This document shows, piece after piece, positions 34,469-45,414 of a stretch of DNA of 64,000 nt (its first letter is position 1; every line of letters begins with the position of its first letter). The DNA lies in contig JAGOMA010000014.1 of the NCBI GenBank assembly GCA_017993775.1, positions 1-64,000 of the forward strand. The letters are read 5' to 3'. The notes below the pieces were generated by a model. It did not search any database. It worked only from the letters and a program-made list of their open reading frames with translations, and had not been told where the DNA came from. The stretch is from Chloroflexota bacterium (GTDB taxonomy: Bacteria > Chloroflexota > Anaerolineae > Promineifilales > Promineifilaceae). Position numbers and translations under genes: made by a program.

Positions 34469-35692
34469 ATGAAAATCCTTGAAGTTTTAACCTACTACCG
34501 ACCATGGGTCAGCGGCCTGACCATCTACGTCGAACGACTTAGCCGCGCTCTGGTCGAATTGGGCCACGATGTCACCGTCCTGACGGCGCAATATGATCCG
34601 GACCTGCCGCGTTACGAAGTGATGGACGGCGTAAAAATCGTGCGCATCCCCGTCTTACTGCGCGTCAGCAAAGGGGTGATCATGCCAGAATTTGGGCCGA
34701 TGGCCTGGAAACTGGCCCATCGCACCGATGTGATCCACCTGCATCTGCCACAGTTCGACGCGCCGGGCGTGGCCACACGCGGCCGCCTGCTCGGCAAACC
34801 GGTCGTCCTGACCTACCACTGCGATTTACAACTGCCCGAAGGCGGCTTCAACCGCATGGTCGACAAAGTTGTCCAGACGCAAAATCGCTTCGCCGGAGAA
34901 CTGGCCGACGCCATCGTCACGTATACCCGCGATTATGGCACGCATTCCCCCTTTCTTGCGCACTATTTGGGCCGCAAACTGCACATCATCCCACCGCCCG
35001 TAGAATTAACCCCCTGCACAGACGCCGACGCCGAACAATTCCGGCAAAAATATGAGCTGAACGGCCGTCTCGTCATTGGCATCTCCGCCCGGCTGGCGGC
35101 CGAAAAAGGGGTGGAAGTGCTGTTAAACGCCCTGCCCGAAATTTTCGCCAAACACCCGCAGGCTCTTGTTTTGCACGCCGGCCCTTATGAAAATATCCTG
35201 GGAGAAGAAGCCTACGCCGCGCGTCTGGCCCCGCTTTTTGAGCGATACAAAGACCGCTATTTCCGCCTGGGCACGCTGCACGGAGCCGAATTGACCGCTT
35301 TCTACAAAAATCTGGACGTGTTGTGCGTAACCAGCCTGAACAGCACGGAAAGTTTTGGTCTGGTGCAGATTGAAGCCATGACCAACAACGTGCCGGTAGC
35401 TGCCTGCGCCTTGCCCGGCGTACGCCAGCCGGTAACGATGACGGGCATGGGCGAGATCACGGCCGTTGGCGACCCCCACGCCCTGGCCCAAGCAGTGGTC
35501 ACCATTCTAGACCAAAAAGAAGCTTACCTGCGCCCGCCCGACCTCATCGCCAACAGTTTTAGCCCGGCGCAAACGGCCGTCGAATACCTGCGCCTCTTCA
35601 AAGCCTTACAAACCGGCACGGCCAACAACACCGCCGCCGAACCGCCCGCCTACGAACGCCTCCGCGCCATGCGCGACCAGGTGAAAAGTTAG
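34469..35692 (+). CDS. Glycosyltransferase family 4 protein
   Basis: GT-B glycosyltransferase of 407 residues. The N-terminal domain begins MKILEVLTYYRPWVSGLTIYVERLSRAL (in part: YYRPWVSGLTIYVERL), typical of group 1 transferases. The C-terminal donor site has ISARLAAEKGVEVLLNAL, LHAGPYENILGEEAYA and the EX7E region SLNSTESFGLVQIEAMTNNVPVAA. GGAACCTCT precedes the ATG. The gene lies between the LPG-synthase-type membrane protein and the methyltransferase-PMT fusion, making a likely surface glycan operon. The sugar and acceptor are not readable. Confidence 0.9.
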   Translation: MKILEVLTYYRPWVSGLTIYVERLSRALVELGHDVTVLTAQYDPDLPRYEVMDGVKIVRIPVLLRVSKGVIMPEFGPMAWKLAHRTDVIHLHLPQFDAPGVATRGRLLGKPVVLTYHCDLQLPEGGFNRMVDKVVQTQNRFAGELADAIVTYTRDYGTHSPFLAHYLGRKLHIIPPPVELTPCTDADAEQFRQKYELNGRLVIGISARLAAEKGVEVLLNALPEIFAKHPQALVLHAGPYENILGEEAYAARLAPLFERYKDRYFRLGTLHGAELTAFYKNLDVLCVTSLNSTESFGLVQIEAMTNNVPVAACALPGVRQPVTMTGMGEITAVGDPHALAQAVVTILDQKEAYLRPPDLIANSFSPAQTAVEYLRLFKALQTGTANNTAAEPPAYERLRAMRDQVKS

Positions 35693-35696
35693 GATG

Positions 35697-35784
35697 GATA
35701 CACGGATGACCCAGATAGGACAGATTGTCACGGATACATCAAAAAATCCGTGACAATCCGTCCTACCCGCAAAACCCGTGTATC
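35697..35784. repeat. Large nested inverted repeat
   Basis: Inner arms of 20 bases (35716-35735 and 35746-35765, one mismatch) and outer arms GATACACGG / CCGTGTATC (35697-35705 and 35776-35784). The repeating word is ATCCGTG. The whole folds into a long, interrupted stem over 88 bases, starting 5 bases after the GT4 stop. It is probably a small intergenic palindromic element. It covers an earlier GTG of the following frame, which is why I start that gene later. Confidence 0.75.
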
Positions 35785-35809
35785 TATTCCCCTACGAGAC
35801 CCAACAAAC

Positions 35810-38800
35810 GTGACTACCGACCAACCATCCACCAAACCGCCCTCTCCCTTCGCCGCAGACGATCTGCTCTGGCGGCAGCTTAAAACCATTCCCGCCTTTC
35901 GCGCCATTCTGCGGGCGGTGGAATCGCGCTTTTATTACGCCGTCGATCTGCCCGGCCCCACGCTGGATGTCGGCTGCGGCGACGGCCACTTCGCGCAGAT
36001 GACCTTCGACCGCCGCATTGAGGTGGGCGTCGATCCCTGGTGGGGACCGCTTAACAAAGCGTATCGCTCCGACCAATACGACCAGGTGATGCAGGGCATG
36101 GGCGACCGCCTGCCCTTCCCCGACCACACCTTCGCCAGCGCCTTCTCCAATTCCGTGCTGGAACACATCCCCGATGTGCAGGCCGTGCTGAATGACACAA
36201 GCCGGGTGTTAAAACCAGACGGCCGTTTCCTCATCACCATGCCCAGCCAATACTTCACCCAATGGCTGGGCGGCGCGCAGATTTTGGAGAAACTCAACCT
36301 GACCGGTCTGGCCGATAGGTACCGCAGCGGGTTCAACTACATCTCCCGCCACGTCCACACAGACAGCCCGGAAGTTTGGGCGGCGCGCTTGGCGCAAGCC
36401 GGTCTGGCCATTGAGCGCTGGCAATATTATTTTTCACCCCAGGCGCTGCACGCCCTGGAAATCGGCCACGCGCAAGGGCTGCCGGCGGCGGCCATGCACT
36501 TTCTCACCGGCCACTGGATTTTGGCCCCCTGGGAAAACAGCCTGGCCATGACCGAGCAATGGTTACGGCCGTTCTACGACGAAGAAGCCCAGGCACAGGG
36601 CGCATACATCCTGATCGTCGCCCGCAAAGTGGCCAACGGCCCCATCGAGACGCACCTGCCGCCTGCCCGCCCGTTTACGATTGCCGAATTGGAAACGGCC
36701 GTGCAGCGCCGCCAACCCGCCACCCCCATCCACAACCTAGCGGGCTGGCAAGCCAACGAAACCCCTGCAACCGTAACGAGCCAGGCACTTGCGCTCCCGG
36801 AAAACGATGACCATGAGGAGGAAAACGGCCGTCGCCCTTTTGACGTCCTGGCGGCCGGTCTGCTGCTGCTAACAGTGGCGCTGGCCTTCATCGGCCAGAG
36901 CAACGTTGGCGGCGCAGAGGGCAATCCGCCCGCCGGCCTGCGCTGGTTCGTCTACAGTTTCATCGCCCTGCTGCTGTTTTTATGGCGCCTGGGTGTGATG
37001 GGGCAATCGCGGGCAGACAAACGGCCGTGGTCCACCCTACGCCATCTATCCATCCCCCGGCGGCGCTGGGGGTTTTTTGCCGGATTATTCCTGGTGCTCA
37101 TCGCCTACCGACAGGCAGCCAACGGCATCGCCCCCTGGCCGCCCCTGCTCACGCTGAGTTTGTGGCTCATTGGCATCCTCATTGGCTTTTACGCCCTTTA
37201 CCAACCATCCACAACCATACCAGAAACAACTGACGGCCGTGGCCCGCCCGCTAACCGCCGGTTCGTATGGCTGGGCAGTCTCACCCTCTTTTTCACCGCC
37301 TTCATCATCCGCGCCGCCGCCCTCAGCAATCACCCCTTCATCCTCAATGGGCTGGAAGCCGGAGTTGGCCTGGACGTACGCGCCGTCGCCGACGGGCTGG
37401 CCCACAATCCTTTTTCCACCGGCTGGCTAACCAACCCCACTCTACCCTATTTTCTAATGGCCGTACCCGTCAAGCTGCTCGGCCCCTCCCTATTGTCCAT
37501 TCGCTTTTTCTCGCCGCTGGTTGGCGCGCTGACAGTTGTGGCAGTGTTCTGGGTGGGGATGCGTTTGTGGAGTTTGGAAGTGGGTCTGATTGCAGCCGTC
37601 TTGCTGACCGGTTCCCATTTTCACCTGCACTACAGCCGCTTGGGCCTTACCAACGTGTGGGATGGTCTGTTCTTGCTGCTGGCTTTGGGACTGCTGGGCG
37701 CGGCCTGGACAGATGGGAAGAACGGCCGTGCCAGCCGCCACACCTGGTTATGGGCCGGATTCGTCGTTGGCCTGAACGCCTACCTCTTCACCGCGTCGCA
37801 CTTGCTGCCGCTCATGCTGCTGGGTTTGCTTCTTTTTGCCCTGCTGGCAGACCGCCCCACTGTTTTCCGGCAGGCCGGGGATATGTTAACCGCGTCGCTG
37901 CTGGCTTTTCTGGTCGCCCTGCCCCAAATGCTTTTTTATCGCGCCAATCCCGGCGTGTTTATGGACCGGTTCCAGTCGAACGGAATTTTGGCCGGGCAAA
38001 CGGGCTGGCTGGCGCAAGAAGCCCTGCGCACAGGGCGCAGCCAGATGACGATTTTTGGCGAGCAAATCCAACGCGCCTTACTGGCCTTCAACGCCGCCAC
38101 CGATGTCAGTCCGGCTTATCGCCCGGGGGTATCGCTGCTGAGCACTATTCCGGCCATTTTGCTGGTGGTCGGCGTGATGATCGCGCTTTTGCGGCTGCGG
38201 CAGGCGCGCCATGCGCTGCTGGTATCGGCTCTGGCGATCACCTTGTTTTTTGGCGGCGCGCTGCTGATAGAAACCCCAAGCAGCCACCGGCTGGTGCTGG
38301 CTGCGCCGCTGTTGAGCTTGTTGGCGGCGCTGGCGCTGGTGGAGATTGGGCGTTGGGCGCTGGCGGTGCGTCCCGGCAACGGCCGTGCCGATTGGCTGCT
38401 GCCCGCCCTGCTGGTTTTGGCCACCTTGGTATCGTTGAATGAGATGTTTTTTTATTACGGCCGTTACCGCCAATCCTACACCTTTGGCGACCGCAACACC
38501 GAGATTGCCCAGGGCGTGGCCGATTATCTGAACAGCCTGAACGGCGCAAACGCGTCGGCCTATTTTTACGGCCCGCCGGTCATGTACATCAATTTCCCCA
38601 CCATCCCGTTCCTGGTGACCGAATTCCAGGCGAACCAAAACTTGTTCGATGTTGCCGAGTCCACCGGCAGCCCCACGCCATCCAGCCAAAATGTGAGTTT
38701 TATCTTTCTGCCGGAACGGGCGGGCGAAATAGATGCCGTAGAAGAGATGTACCCGAACGGCCGTGCCTACTCCCTTCCCGGCCACCACGCCAATCCACTT

Positions 38801-38833
38801 TTCTACATCTACGAGGTAGAATTAGGCCGTTAG
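35810..38833 (+). CDS. Methyltransferase fused to a GT39/PMT-like membrane glycosyltransferase
   Basis: About 1007 residues in two parts. Residues 1-250: a SAM methyltransferase with TLDVGCGDGHFAQMTF, VGVDPWWGPLNKAYRSD, SNSVLEHIPDVQAVLNDTSRVLKPDGRFLITMPS (in parts). After a linker, residues about 340-1000 form a polytopic membrane part of the PMT/ArnT type. It has 10-12 helices, a GLEAGVGLDVRAVADGLAHNPF loop and a PVKLLGPSLLSIRFFSPLVGALTV segment. Such parts use polyprenyl-phosphate sugars. I start at GTG 35810 because the frame's earlier GTG (35750) lies in an inverted repeat. It carries many ACGGCCGT sites. Confidence 0.85.
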   Translation: MTTDQPSTKPPSPFAADDLLWRQLKTIPAFRAILRAVESRFYYAVDLPGPTLDVGCGDGHFAQMTFDRRIEVGVDPWWGPLNKAYRSDQYDQVMQGMGDRLPFPDHTFASAFSNSVLEHIPDVQAVLNDTSRVLKPDGRFLITMPSQYFTQWLGGAQILEKLNLTGLADRYRSGFNYISRHVHTDSPEVWAARLAQAGLAIERWQYYFSPQALHALEIGHAQGLPAAAMHFLTGHWILAPWENSLAMTEQWLRPFYDEEAQAQGAYILIVARKVANGPIETHLPPARPFTIAELETAVQRRQPATPIHNLAGWQANETPATVTSQALALPENDDHEEENGRRPFDVLAAGLLLLTVALAFIGQSNVGGAEGNPPAGLRWFVYSFIALLLFLWRLGVMGQSRADKRPWSTLRHLSIPRRRWGFFAGLFLVLIAYRQAANGIAPWPPLLTLSLWLIGILIGFYALYQPSTTIPETTDGRGPPANRRFVWLGSLTLFFTAFIIRAAALSNHPFILNGLEAGVGLDVRAVADGLAHNPFSTGWLTNPTLPYFLMAVPVKLLGPSLLSIRFFSPLVGALTVVAVFWVGMRLWSLEVGLIAAVLLTGSHFHLHYSRLGLTNVWDGLFLLLALGLLGAAWTDGKNGRASRHTWLWAGFVVGLNAYLFTASHLLPLMLLGLLLFALLADRPTVFRQAGDMLTASLLAFLVALPQMLFYRANPGVFMDRFQSNGILAGQTGWLAQEALRTGRSQMTIFGEQIQRALLAFNAATDVSPAYRPGVSLLSTIPAILLVVGVMIALLRLRQARHALLVSALAITLFFGGALLIETPSSHRLVLAAPLLSLLAALALVEIGRWALAVRPGNGRADWLLPALLVLATLVSLNEMFFYYGRYRQSYTFGDRNTEIAQGVADYLNSLNGANASAYFYGPPVMYINFPTIPFLVTEFQANQNLFDVAESTGSPTPSSQNVSFIFLPERAGEIDAVEEMYPNGRAYSLPGHHANPLFYIYEVELGR

Positions 38834-38904
38834 CCGTATAACCGTTAATCAACCGGCAAGGCATCATTTTTGCACTCACTCTCGCTCATTTTCAGGAGGA
38901 ATTT

Positions 38905-40122
38905 ATGGCAGCGGATTCGCCCATCCCGAACCCAAACGAAACCGATTACCAGTCCCCAAAATGGAGCGCCAATACCAAAATCATTGTCGCCGTCAGCACC
39001 CTGATCCTGGTCATTGCGCTTATTTTTCGCTTCACGTCCATCATTCGCCTGATGACGATTGCGGCGATTCTGGCATATCTCATCAACCCCATTGTGGTCT
39101 TCATCAACGATCGCACCCACTTCAGCCGCGCCCTGGCCATCGCTATAATTTACCTGACACTGGTGGTCCTCATCGTTGGCGGAAGTATCCTGCTGGGCGT
39201 TTCGGTTTATGATCAGGTGGGCGGCTTTATCAATCAGGTTCCCTCGCTGGTGGCCGATTTCGTCGATTTGCTGCGCGAATTAAGCCAGCGCACCGAGCCG
39301 ATTCGCCTGGGTTCATTTTCTTTTGCCCCGGCGTCGGTCGAATGGGACGCCGTAGTGAACCAGTTGATGGGCTATGTAGAACCAACCGTCAGCCGCAGCG
39401 GCAGCATTCTGACCTCTTTTGCCACCACAACTATCAACGTGGTAGGCCAGTTGTTTTTTATTTTCATTATTTCCATTTACCTGACGGCCGAAATCCCCAA
39501 TTTAGGCGGCTATGTGGCGCGCCTGACCCAAAGGCCCGGCTATCAGCGCGACGCCGAGCGGTTGATGGCGTACAGCAGCCTGATTTGGAGTTCGTATTTA
39601 CGTGGTCAGGTCATTTTGGGGCTGATCATCGGCTTTGTGACGGGCATCAGTCTGGCAATTTTAGGGGTGCAGTACTCGCTGGCTTTGGGGGTGATGGCTG
39701 GACTGCTGGAGTTTATCCCCAACGTGGGGCCGATTGTCACGGCCGTTGTCGCCATCATCGTCGCCTTGTTTCAGCCGGAAAACTACTGGGGTCTCACCAG
39801 CGTGCAGTTGGCCCTCGTCACGCTGGGCGTCATGATCATCGTCCAACAATTGGAGAACAACTTACTCGTGCCGCGCATTGTGGGCAACGCTTTGAATTTG
39901 CACCCCTTAATGGTGCTGCTGGGCGTTTTGATGGGCGCGTCGCTGGCCGGAATTTTGGGCGCTGTGCTGGCTGCGCCGCTGCTGGCCTCTATCAAACTCA
40001 TTGGCAATTACGTCTGGCGCAAAATGTTCGATCTGCCGCCCTTTACTGAAGAGATACCCCCGCCCCTGCCACTGGTCGAACAACCGCCGCCCGAACCGGA
40101 CAAAAGCGAAGCGGAAAAATGA
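38905..40122 (+). CDS. AI-2E family transporter
   Basis: Integral membrane protein of the AI-2E/PerM exporter family, 405 residues. About eight helices are visible, with the family end-block GLLEFIPNVGPIVTAVVAIIVALFQ and the motif LVTLGVMIIVQQLENNLLVPRIVGNALNLHPLMVLLGVLMG (in parts: QQLENNLLVPRIVG, HPLMVLLGV). The family contains proteins linked with autoinducer-2 export and Na+/H+ exchange; the substrate here is unknown. AGGAGG precedes the ATG closely. The Pro-rich C-terminus (EIPPPLPLVEQPPPEPDK) is cytoplasmic. It is unlikely to be part of the glycan operon upstream, given the 71-base gap. Confidence 0.93.
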   Translation: MAADSPIPNPNETDYQSPKWSANTKIIVAVSTLILVIALIFRFTSIIRLMTIAAILAYLINPIVVFINDRTHFSRALAIAIIYLTLVVLIVGGSILLGVSVYDQVGGFINQVPSLVADFVDLLRELSQRTEPIRLGSFSFAPASVEWDAVVNQLMGYVEPTVSRSGSILTSFATTTINVVGQLFFIFIISIYLTAEIPNLGGYVARLTQRPGYQRDAERLMAYSSLIWSSYLRGQVILGLIIGFVTGISLAILGVQYSLALGVMAGLLEFIPNVGPIVTAVVAIIVALFQPENYWGLTSVQLALVTLGVMIIVQQLENNLLVPRIVGNALNLHPLMVLLGVLMGASLAGILGAVLAAPLLASIKLIGNYVWRKMFDLPPFTEEIPPPLPLVEQPPPEPDKSEAEK

Positions 40123-40144
40123 ATTTCCCGGCAAGCGGTCATCC

Positions 40145-40573
40145 TTGAACCAATCAATTATCCACGTCGCCTTGGTCGTCCGCGACTACGACGAAGCTAT
40201 TGCGTTTTATACCGGGAAGCTGCACTTTACCCTGGTCGAAGACACTTACCAGCCGGAGCAAGACAAGCGCTGGGTGGTGGTAGCCCCGCCCGGTTCGAGC
40301 GGCACAACCTTGCTGCTTGCCAGAGCGACATCGCCAGAGCAAACGGCCGTTATCGGCCACCAAACTGGCGGGCGCGTCTTCCTCTTTCTGCAAACCAACG
40401 ACTTCTGGCGCGATTACCACGAGATGGTCGCCGCCGGCATCCCCTTTGTGCGTGAACCGAAAGAAGCACCCTACGGCACAGTAGCCGTCTTTGCAGATTT
40501 ATACGGCAATCTATGGGATTTGCTGGAGCTTAGGAATAAGTCAGATGGTAAACATCCCACAACCTCTGTTTAA
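40145..40573 (+). CDS. VOC (glyoxalase/bleomycin resistance) family protein
   Basis: A 142-residue vicinal-oxygen-chelate protein. The pattern IHVALVVRDYDEAIAFYTGKLHFTLVED is a standard first beta-alpha-beta module; RVFLFLQTNDFWRDYHEMVAAGIPFV and GTVAVFADLYGNLWDLLEL complete the second, with the final DPxGNxWxL-type ending. Substrate unknown. The first codon is a TTG at 40145 (LNQSIIHV); I see no ATG in frame between it and the stop of the transporter, 22 bases before. So the start is moderately uncertain. An ACGGCCGT gives QTAVIGH. Confidence 0.8.
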   Translation: MNQSIIHVALVVRDYDEAIAFYTGKLHFTLVEDTYQPEQDKRWVVVAPPGSSGTTLLLARATSPEQTAVIGHQTGGRVFLFLQTNDFWRDYHEMVAAGIPFVREPKEAPYGTVAVFADLYGNLWDLLELRNKSDGKHPTTSV

Positions 40574-40590
40574 CATCCGTTAGACACCAT

Positions 40591-41574
40591 TTACTCGCCC
40601 AGCAACAAAATCACCTTGCCCACATTCTTGTCCTGAGCCACGTACTCGTGGGCCTGCTGCGCCTGGGTGATGGGGTACATCAGGTCGATGATGGGCTGCA
40701 AATCGCCGGAGCGCAACAGCGGCCAGAAGCGATCGGTAAACTGGCGGGTTATGGCGATTTTTTCGGCCAACGGCCGTGTCCTTAACGTCGATCCCACAAT
40801 CTTCAACCGCTTACCCAGCAGCAAGCCCGTGTTCATCTCCCCCTGCACTCCGCCCAGCGTGCCAATGTTCACCAGCCGCCCAAACCGGCGCAGGCTGCGC
40901 ACATTACGGTCAAGATAAGCGCCGCCCACCGGGTCCAGAATCACATCCACGCCCTCGCCGTCGGTGGCCTCGTGTACGGCCGTCACAAAATCCTCTTCCT
41001 TATAATTGATGGCCAGGTCTGCGCCCAATTCCCGGCAGCGGGCCAGCTTCTCCGGCGATCCGGCCGTCACCAACACCCGCGCCCCGGCCACCCGCGCCAA
41101 CTGGATGGCCGCTGTGCCCACGCCGCTGGCTCCGGCGTGAATAAGCGCCGTTTCGCCCTTCTTCAAATCGCCTTCCAGGAAGAGGTTGATATAAGCGGTG
41201 AACCACACTTCGGGAACGGCCGTTCCCTGGACAAATGTCCAATCTTCCGGCAGCCGCATCAGCATTCCGGCAGGAACAGCCACCTTCTCGGCATAACCGC
41301 CGCCCGGCAGCAGCGCGCATACCCGGTCGCCCACCTGCCAACCGGTGACCTCTGCGCCCAGAGCTTCAATCACCCCGGCCATTTCCAGCCCTAAAATCTC
41401 GCTGGCTCCCGGCGGCGGCGGGTAGCTGCCTCTGGCCTGCGAGAGATCGGCGCGGTTAACGGCCGTGGCCCGCACCGCCACCATCACTTCATCTGCCCCA
41501 TAAACCACATCGTCGGTTTCGCGCCAGACCAACATGGGCTTTTCCTGATTCCCTTCCACAATAATTGCTTTCAT
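40591..41574 (-). CDS. NAD(P)H:quinone oxidoreductase, MDR/PIG3 type
   Basis: Zinc-free medium-chain reductase of 327 residues that reduces quinones. The N-terminal part has NRADLSQARGSYPPPPGASEILGLEMAGVI, a quinone-reductase hallmark. The NADPH loop is HAGASGVGTAAIQLA, followed by GSPEKLARCRELGADLAINY and VILDPVGGAYLDRNVRSLRRFGRLVNIG (in parts). GGAG lies 8 bases before ATG 41574. A TTG 21 bases upstream is less likely. It converges on the VOC gene, with 17 bases between them and no terminator seen. Confidence 0.94.
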   Translation of the reverse strand: MKAIIVEGNQEKPMLVWRETDDVVYGADEVMVAVRATAVNRADLSQARGSYPPPPGASEILGLEMAGVIEALGAEVTGWQVGDRVCALLPGGGYAEKVAVPAGMLMRLPEDWTFVQGTAVPEVWFTAYINLFLEGDLKKGETALIHAGASGVGTAAIQLARVAGARVLVTAGSPEKLARCRELGADLAINYKEEDFVTAVHEATDGEGVDVILDPVGGAYLDRNVRSLRRFGRLVNIGTLGGVQGEMNTGLLLGKRLKIVGSTLRTRPLAEKIAITRQFTDRFWPLLRSGDLQPIIDLMYPITQAQQAHEYVAQDKNVGKVILLLGE

Positions 41575-41719
41575 TTTGCTCGCTCCTGCCAACAAAAATG
41601 GAACTCACGTGCCATTCCGCCGACCATTGGGTACACTAATTGGGTCGTCATCTTAAAAAAATATCAAGGATACTTACAAAAGTATTCTACCCAACAAACT
41701 AAAAAGGAGACATTCACCC

Positions 41720-42260
41720 ATGTCGCAACGTGAAACCTACATGGTCCAGATCGCTGGCATCGTCCGTCATTTGCCACTGTTCGAGGTCGCGCCGGGCGTG
41801 CGCATCGCCATCTTCAATATGCTCGGCGATACCAACGTCGTCAAAGCCGCCGCCGCCGCTTTAGCCGAACGTCTCAAAAACACAGACGCCCAGGTTCTGG
41901 TCACCGCCGAAGCCAAAAGCATCCCCCTGATCTACGAAATGAGCGCTCTGATGGGCATGCCCTACATCGTCCTGCGCAAATCATACAAATCCTACATGGG
42001 CAGCGCCCTCGAAGCGGAAACCATCTCTATTACCACCGGCAAACCCCAGCGGCTCTATCTGGATGAAAAAGATCAGGCGCTGATCACCGGCAAACGTGTC
42101 ATTCTTGTGGATGATGTCGTTAGCACCGGCAGCACATTGGAAGGCATGGAAATTATTTGTGACCAGGCTCAGGCCAAGGTCAGCCGGGTTGCGGCCGTTT
42201 TCACCGAAGGGGATTCTGACTGGTCGCATATTGTAGCTTTAGGCAATCTGCCCGTTTTTA

Positions 42261-42268
<8 letters not shown>
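41720..42268 (+). CDS. Phosphoribosyltransferase (adenine phosphoribosyltransferase-like)
   Basis: PRTase-fold protein of 182 residues. The PRPP-binding loop is VILVDDVVSTGSTLEGME near residue 130, preceded by VLVTAEAKSIPLIYEMSALMGMPYIVLRKSYKSYM (in parts: EAKSIPLIYEMS, YIVLRKSYKSYM). This matches adenine/xanthine PRTases best. It would salvage a purine base into its nucleotide. AAGGAGA lies at the proper distance. Its last 8 bases overlap the start of the hydantoinase B-like gene, so both are coupled. The base specificity is not settled by the sequence. Confidence 0.87.
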
Positions 42269-43862
<1,594 letters not shown>

Positions 43863-43957
43863 GCAACATAACCTATACGAAAACCGCGCCAACCCGCCTA
43901 TAATTTAGTGGTATTACTTGGTCATAACCCAGCAGTAACGCAACCGAGGAAAAAACC

Positions 43958-45265
43958 ATGTCGGCTAATTTGGAAAGCAACCGTGAACTGGCCAAAGCAA
44001 AATTGTGGTTGGCCGAAAAAATAGAAGCCTCACTGGCCGAGAAAACGGCCGTAAACCGTGACCCCCAAACCATCCAACTCATCCGTGACCGCTACGAAAT
44101 GGCCCGCAAACACACCCGTTTCAACATTCCCCCAGACCAGGAGGAAACCTTTTTCGACTGCCTGGTCGACGAAATCGTCGGCTTTGGGCCCTTGGAGCCG
44201 CTGCTCAAAGACGAAACCATCACCGAAGTGATGGTAAATCGGGCAGACCTGGTCTACATCGAACGCAAAGGCAAAATGGTGGAAACCGACGCCTTCTTTG
44301 TCAACGATGGGCACATCGAACGCGTCATCAACAAAATCATCAAACCCCTTGGCCGCGTGGCCAACCGCGAAAACCCGCTGGTAGATGCCCGTTTGCCCGA
44401 TGGATCCCGCGTCAATGCCGTCGTCGCTCCCTGCGCCATCGACGGCCCCAACATCACCATCCGTAAATTTTCCAAAACGCCTTTTGGCATTCAGGACCTC
44501 ATCAATTTTGGCAGCCTCAATGACGACATGGCCGAATTTCTGCGCGCCTGCGTCGTTTCCAAGTTGAACATTGTCGTCTCCGGCGGCACCGGCTCCGGAA
44601 AAACCACGCTGCTCAATGTGCTTTCCAGCTTTATTCCCGATGGCGATCGCATTGTCACCATTGAAGACGCCGCCGAGTTGAACCTGTCGCAGCGGCATGT
44701 GGTGCGTCTGGAAACCAAAAAACCCACCCGCCGCGGCGACACCGAGGTGTCCATTCGTGATCTGGTCATCAACTCGCTGCGCATGCGCCCAGAACGCATC
44801 GTCGTGGGCGAATGCCGTGGCGGCGAAGCGCTGGACATGCTGCAAGCCATGAACACCGGCCACGATGGCAGCCTGACAACCGTCCATGCCAACAGCCCGC
44901 GCGACACCGTCTCCCGCCTGGAAACATTGGTCCTGATGGCCGGGATGGATTTGCCGCTGTCGGTGGTGCGTAAGCAAATTGTGTCGGCCATCAACCTGAT
45001 TGTGCAGCAGGAACGCCTGCGCGACGGCAGCCGTAAAGTTACGGCCATCACCGAGATCAGTGGCATGGAAGGCGAAACGCCCGTGATGCAAGATATTTTC
45101 AAGTTCACAGAATTGGGCGAGCGTGATGGTAAGGTCATGGGTGAATTTGTTCCTGGCGGTGGGCGGCCGATGATTGAGCATCGGTTAAAGACGTATGGCT
45201 TCAATCTTCCTGCCTCGATGTTTATGACCTCCAGCAGCCGCGCTGCGCAACAGCGGCGGCGGTAA
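43958..45265 (+). CDS. cpaF: CpaF/TadA-type secretion ATPase
   Basis: Hexameric ATPase of type II/IV secretion or Flp pilus assembly, 435 residues. The N-terminal part is an alpha-helical domain; the Walker A is VSGGTGSGKTTLLNVL near residue 210; the Asp box is TIEDAAELNLSQRHVVRLETK; the Walker B region is RPERIVVGECRGGEALDMLQAMNTGHDGSLTTVHAN (in parts: RPERIVVGECRGGEALDML, NTGHDGSLTTVHANSP). GAGGAAA precedes the ATG. No other tad genes are next to it in the window. A promoter TATAAT lies at 43899-43904. Confidence 0.95.
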   Translation: MSANLESNRELAKAKLWLAEKIEASLAEKTAVNRDPQTIQLIRDRYEMARKHTRFNIPPDQEETFFDCLVDEIVGFGPLEPLLKDETITEVMVNRADLVYIERKGKMVETDAFFVNDGHIERVINKIIKPLGRVANRENPLVDARLPDGSRVNAVVAPCAIDGPNITIRKFSKTPFGIQDLINFGSLNDDMAEFLRACVVSKLNIVVSGGTGSGKTTLLNVLSSFIPDGDRIVTIEDAAELNLSQRHVVRLETKKPTRRGDTEVSIRDLVINSLRMRPERIVVGECRGGEALDMLQAMNTGHDGSLTTVHANSPRDTVSRLETLVLMAGMDLPLSVVRKQIVSAINLIVQQERLRDGSRKVTAITEISGMEGETPVMQDIFKFTELGERDGKVMGEFVPGGGRPMIEHRLKTYGFNLPASMFMTSSSRAAQQRRR

Positions 45266-45283
45266 CCCCCCTTCGCGCGCCTG

Positions 45284-45322
45284 CCAGGAGTGGACCAATC
45301 GGCAAAATGGGTCTACTCCTGG
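45284..45322. repeat. Hairpin after cpaF
   Basis: Arms CCAGGAGTGGACC (45284-45296) and GGTCTACTCCTGG (45310-45322) with one mismatch. There is no T-run behind. The left arm contains TGGACCAAT, as in the AGATTGGACCAATCT palindromes elsewhere, so it may be a relative of these elements or simply a weak terminator. Confidence 0.55.
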
Positions 45323-45375
45323 GCCAATTCATTCCTTAACGCAAGCAAAACGTTTTCCACAACCGGTAGTGGCCA

Positions 45376-45405
45376 TTGTTGCTCTGTTGGCATCTGCGCT
45401 ACAAT
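45376..45405 (+). promoter_or_regulatory. Promoter abutting the VanY-type gene
   Basis: TTGTTG (45376-45381), an 18-base spacer and TACAAT (45400-45405) end nine bases before ATG 45415. A start site would fall at the ATG, so this looks like a leaderless gene; no Shine-Dalgarno precedes it. Confidence 0.55.
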
Positions 45406-45414
45406 TCCGTCGCC

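Noticed and set aside
37267..38442. Open frame of 391 residues in another plus frame
   Set aside because: It overlaps the methyltransferase-PMT fusion and gives an Arg/Gly/Ala-rich product without any recognisable segment. A shadow of the real frame.
44030..45181. Long open frame on the minus strand opposite cpaF (383 residues)
   Set aside because: The plus-strand frame has all CpaF motifs over the same range. The antisense product has no domain and a His/Asp-rich composition typical of a shadow frame in GC-rich DNA.
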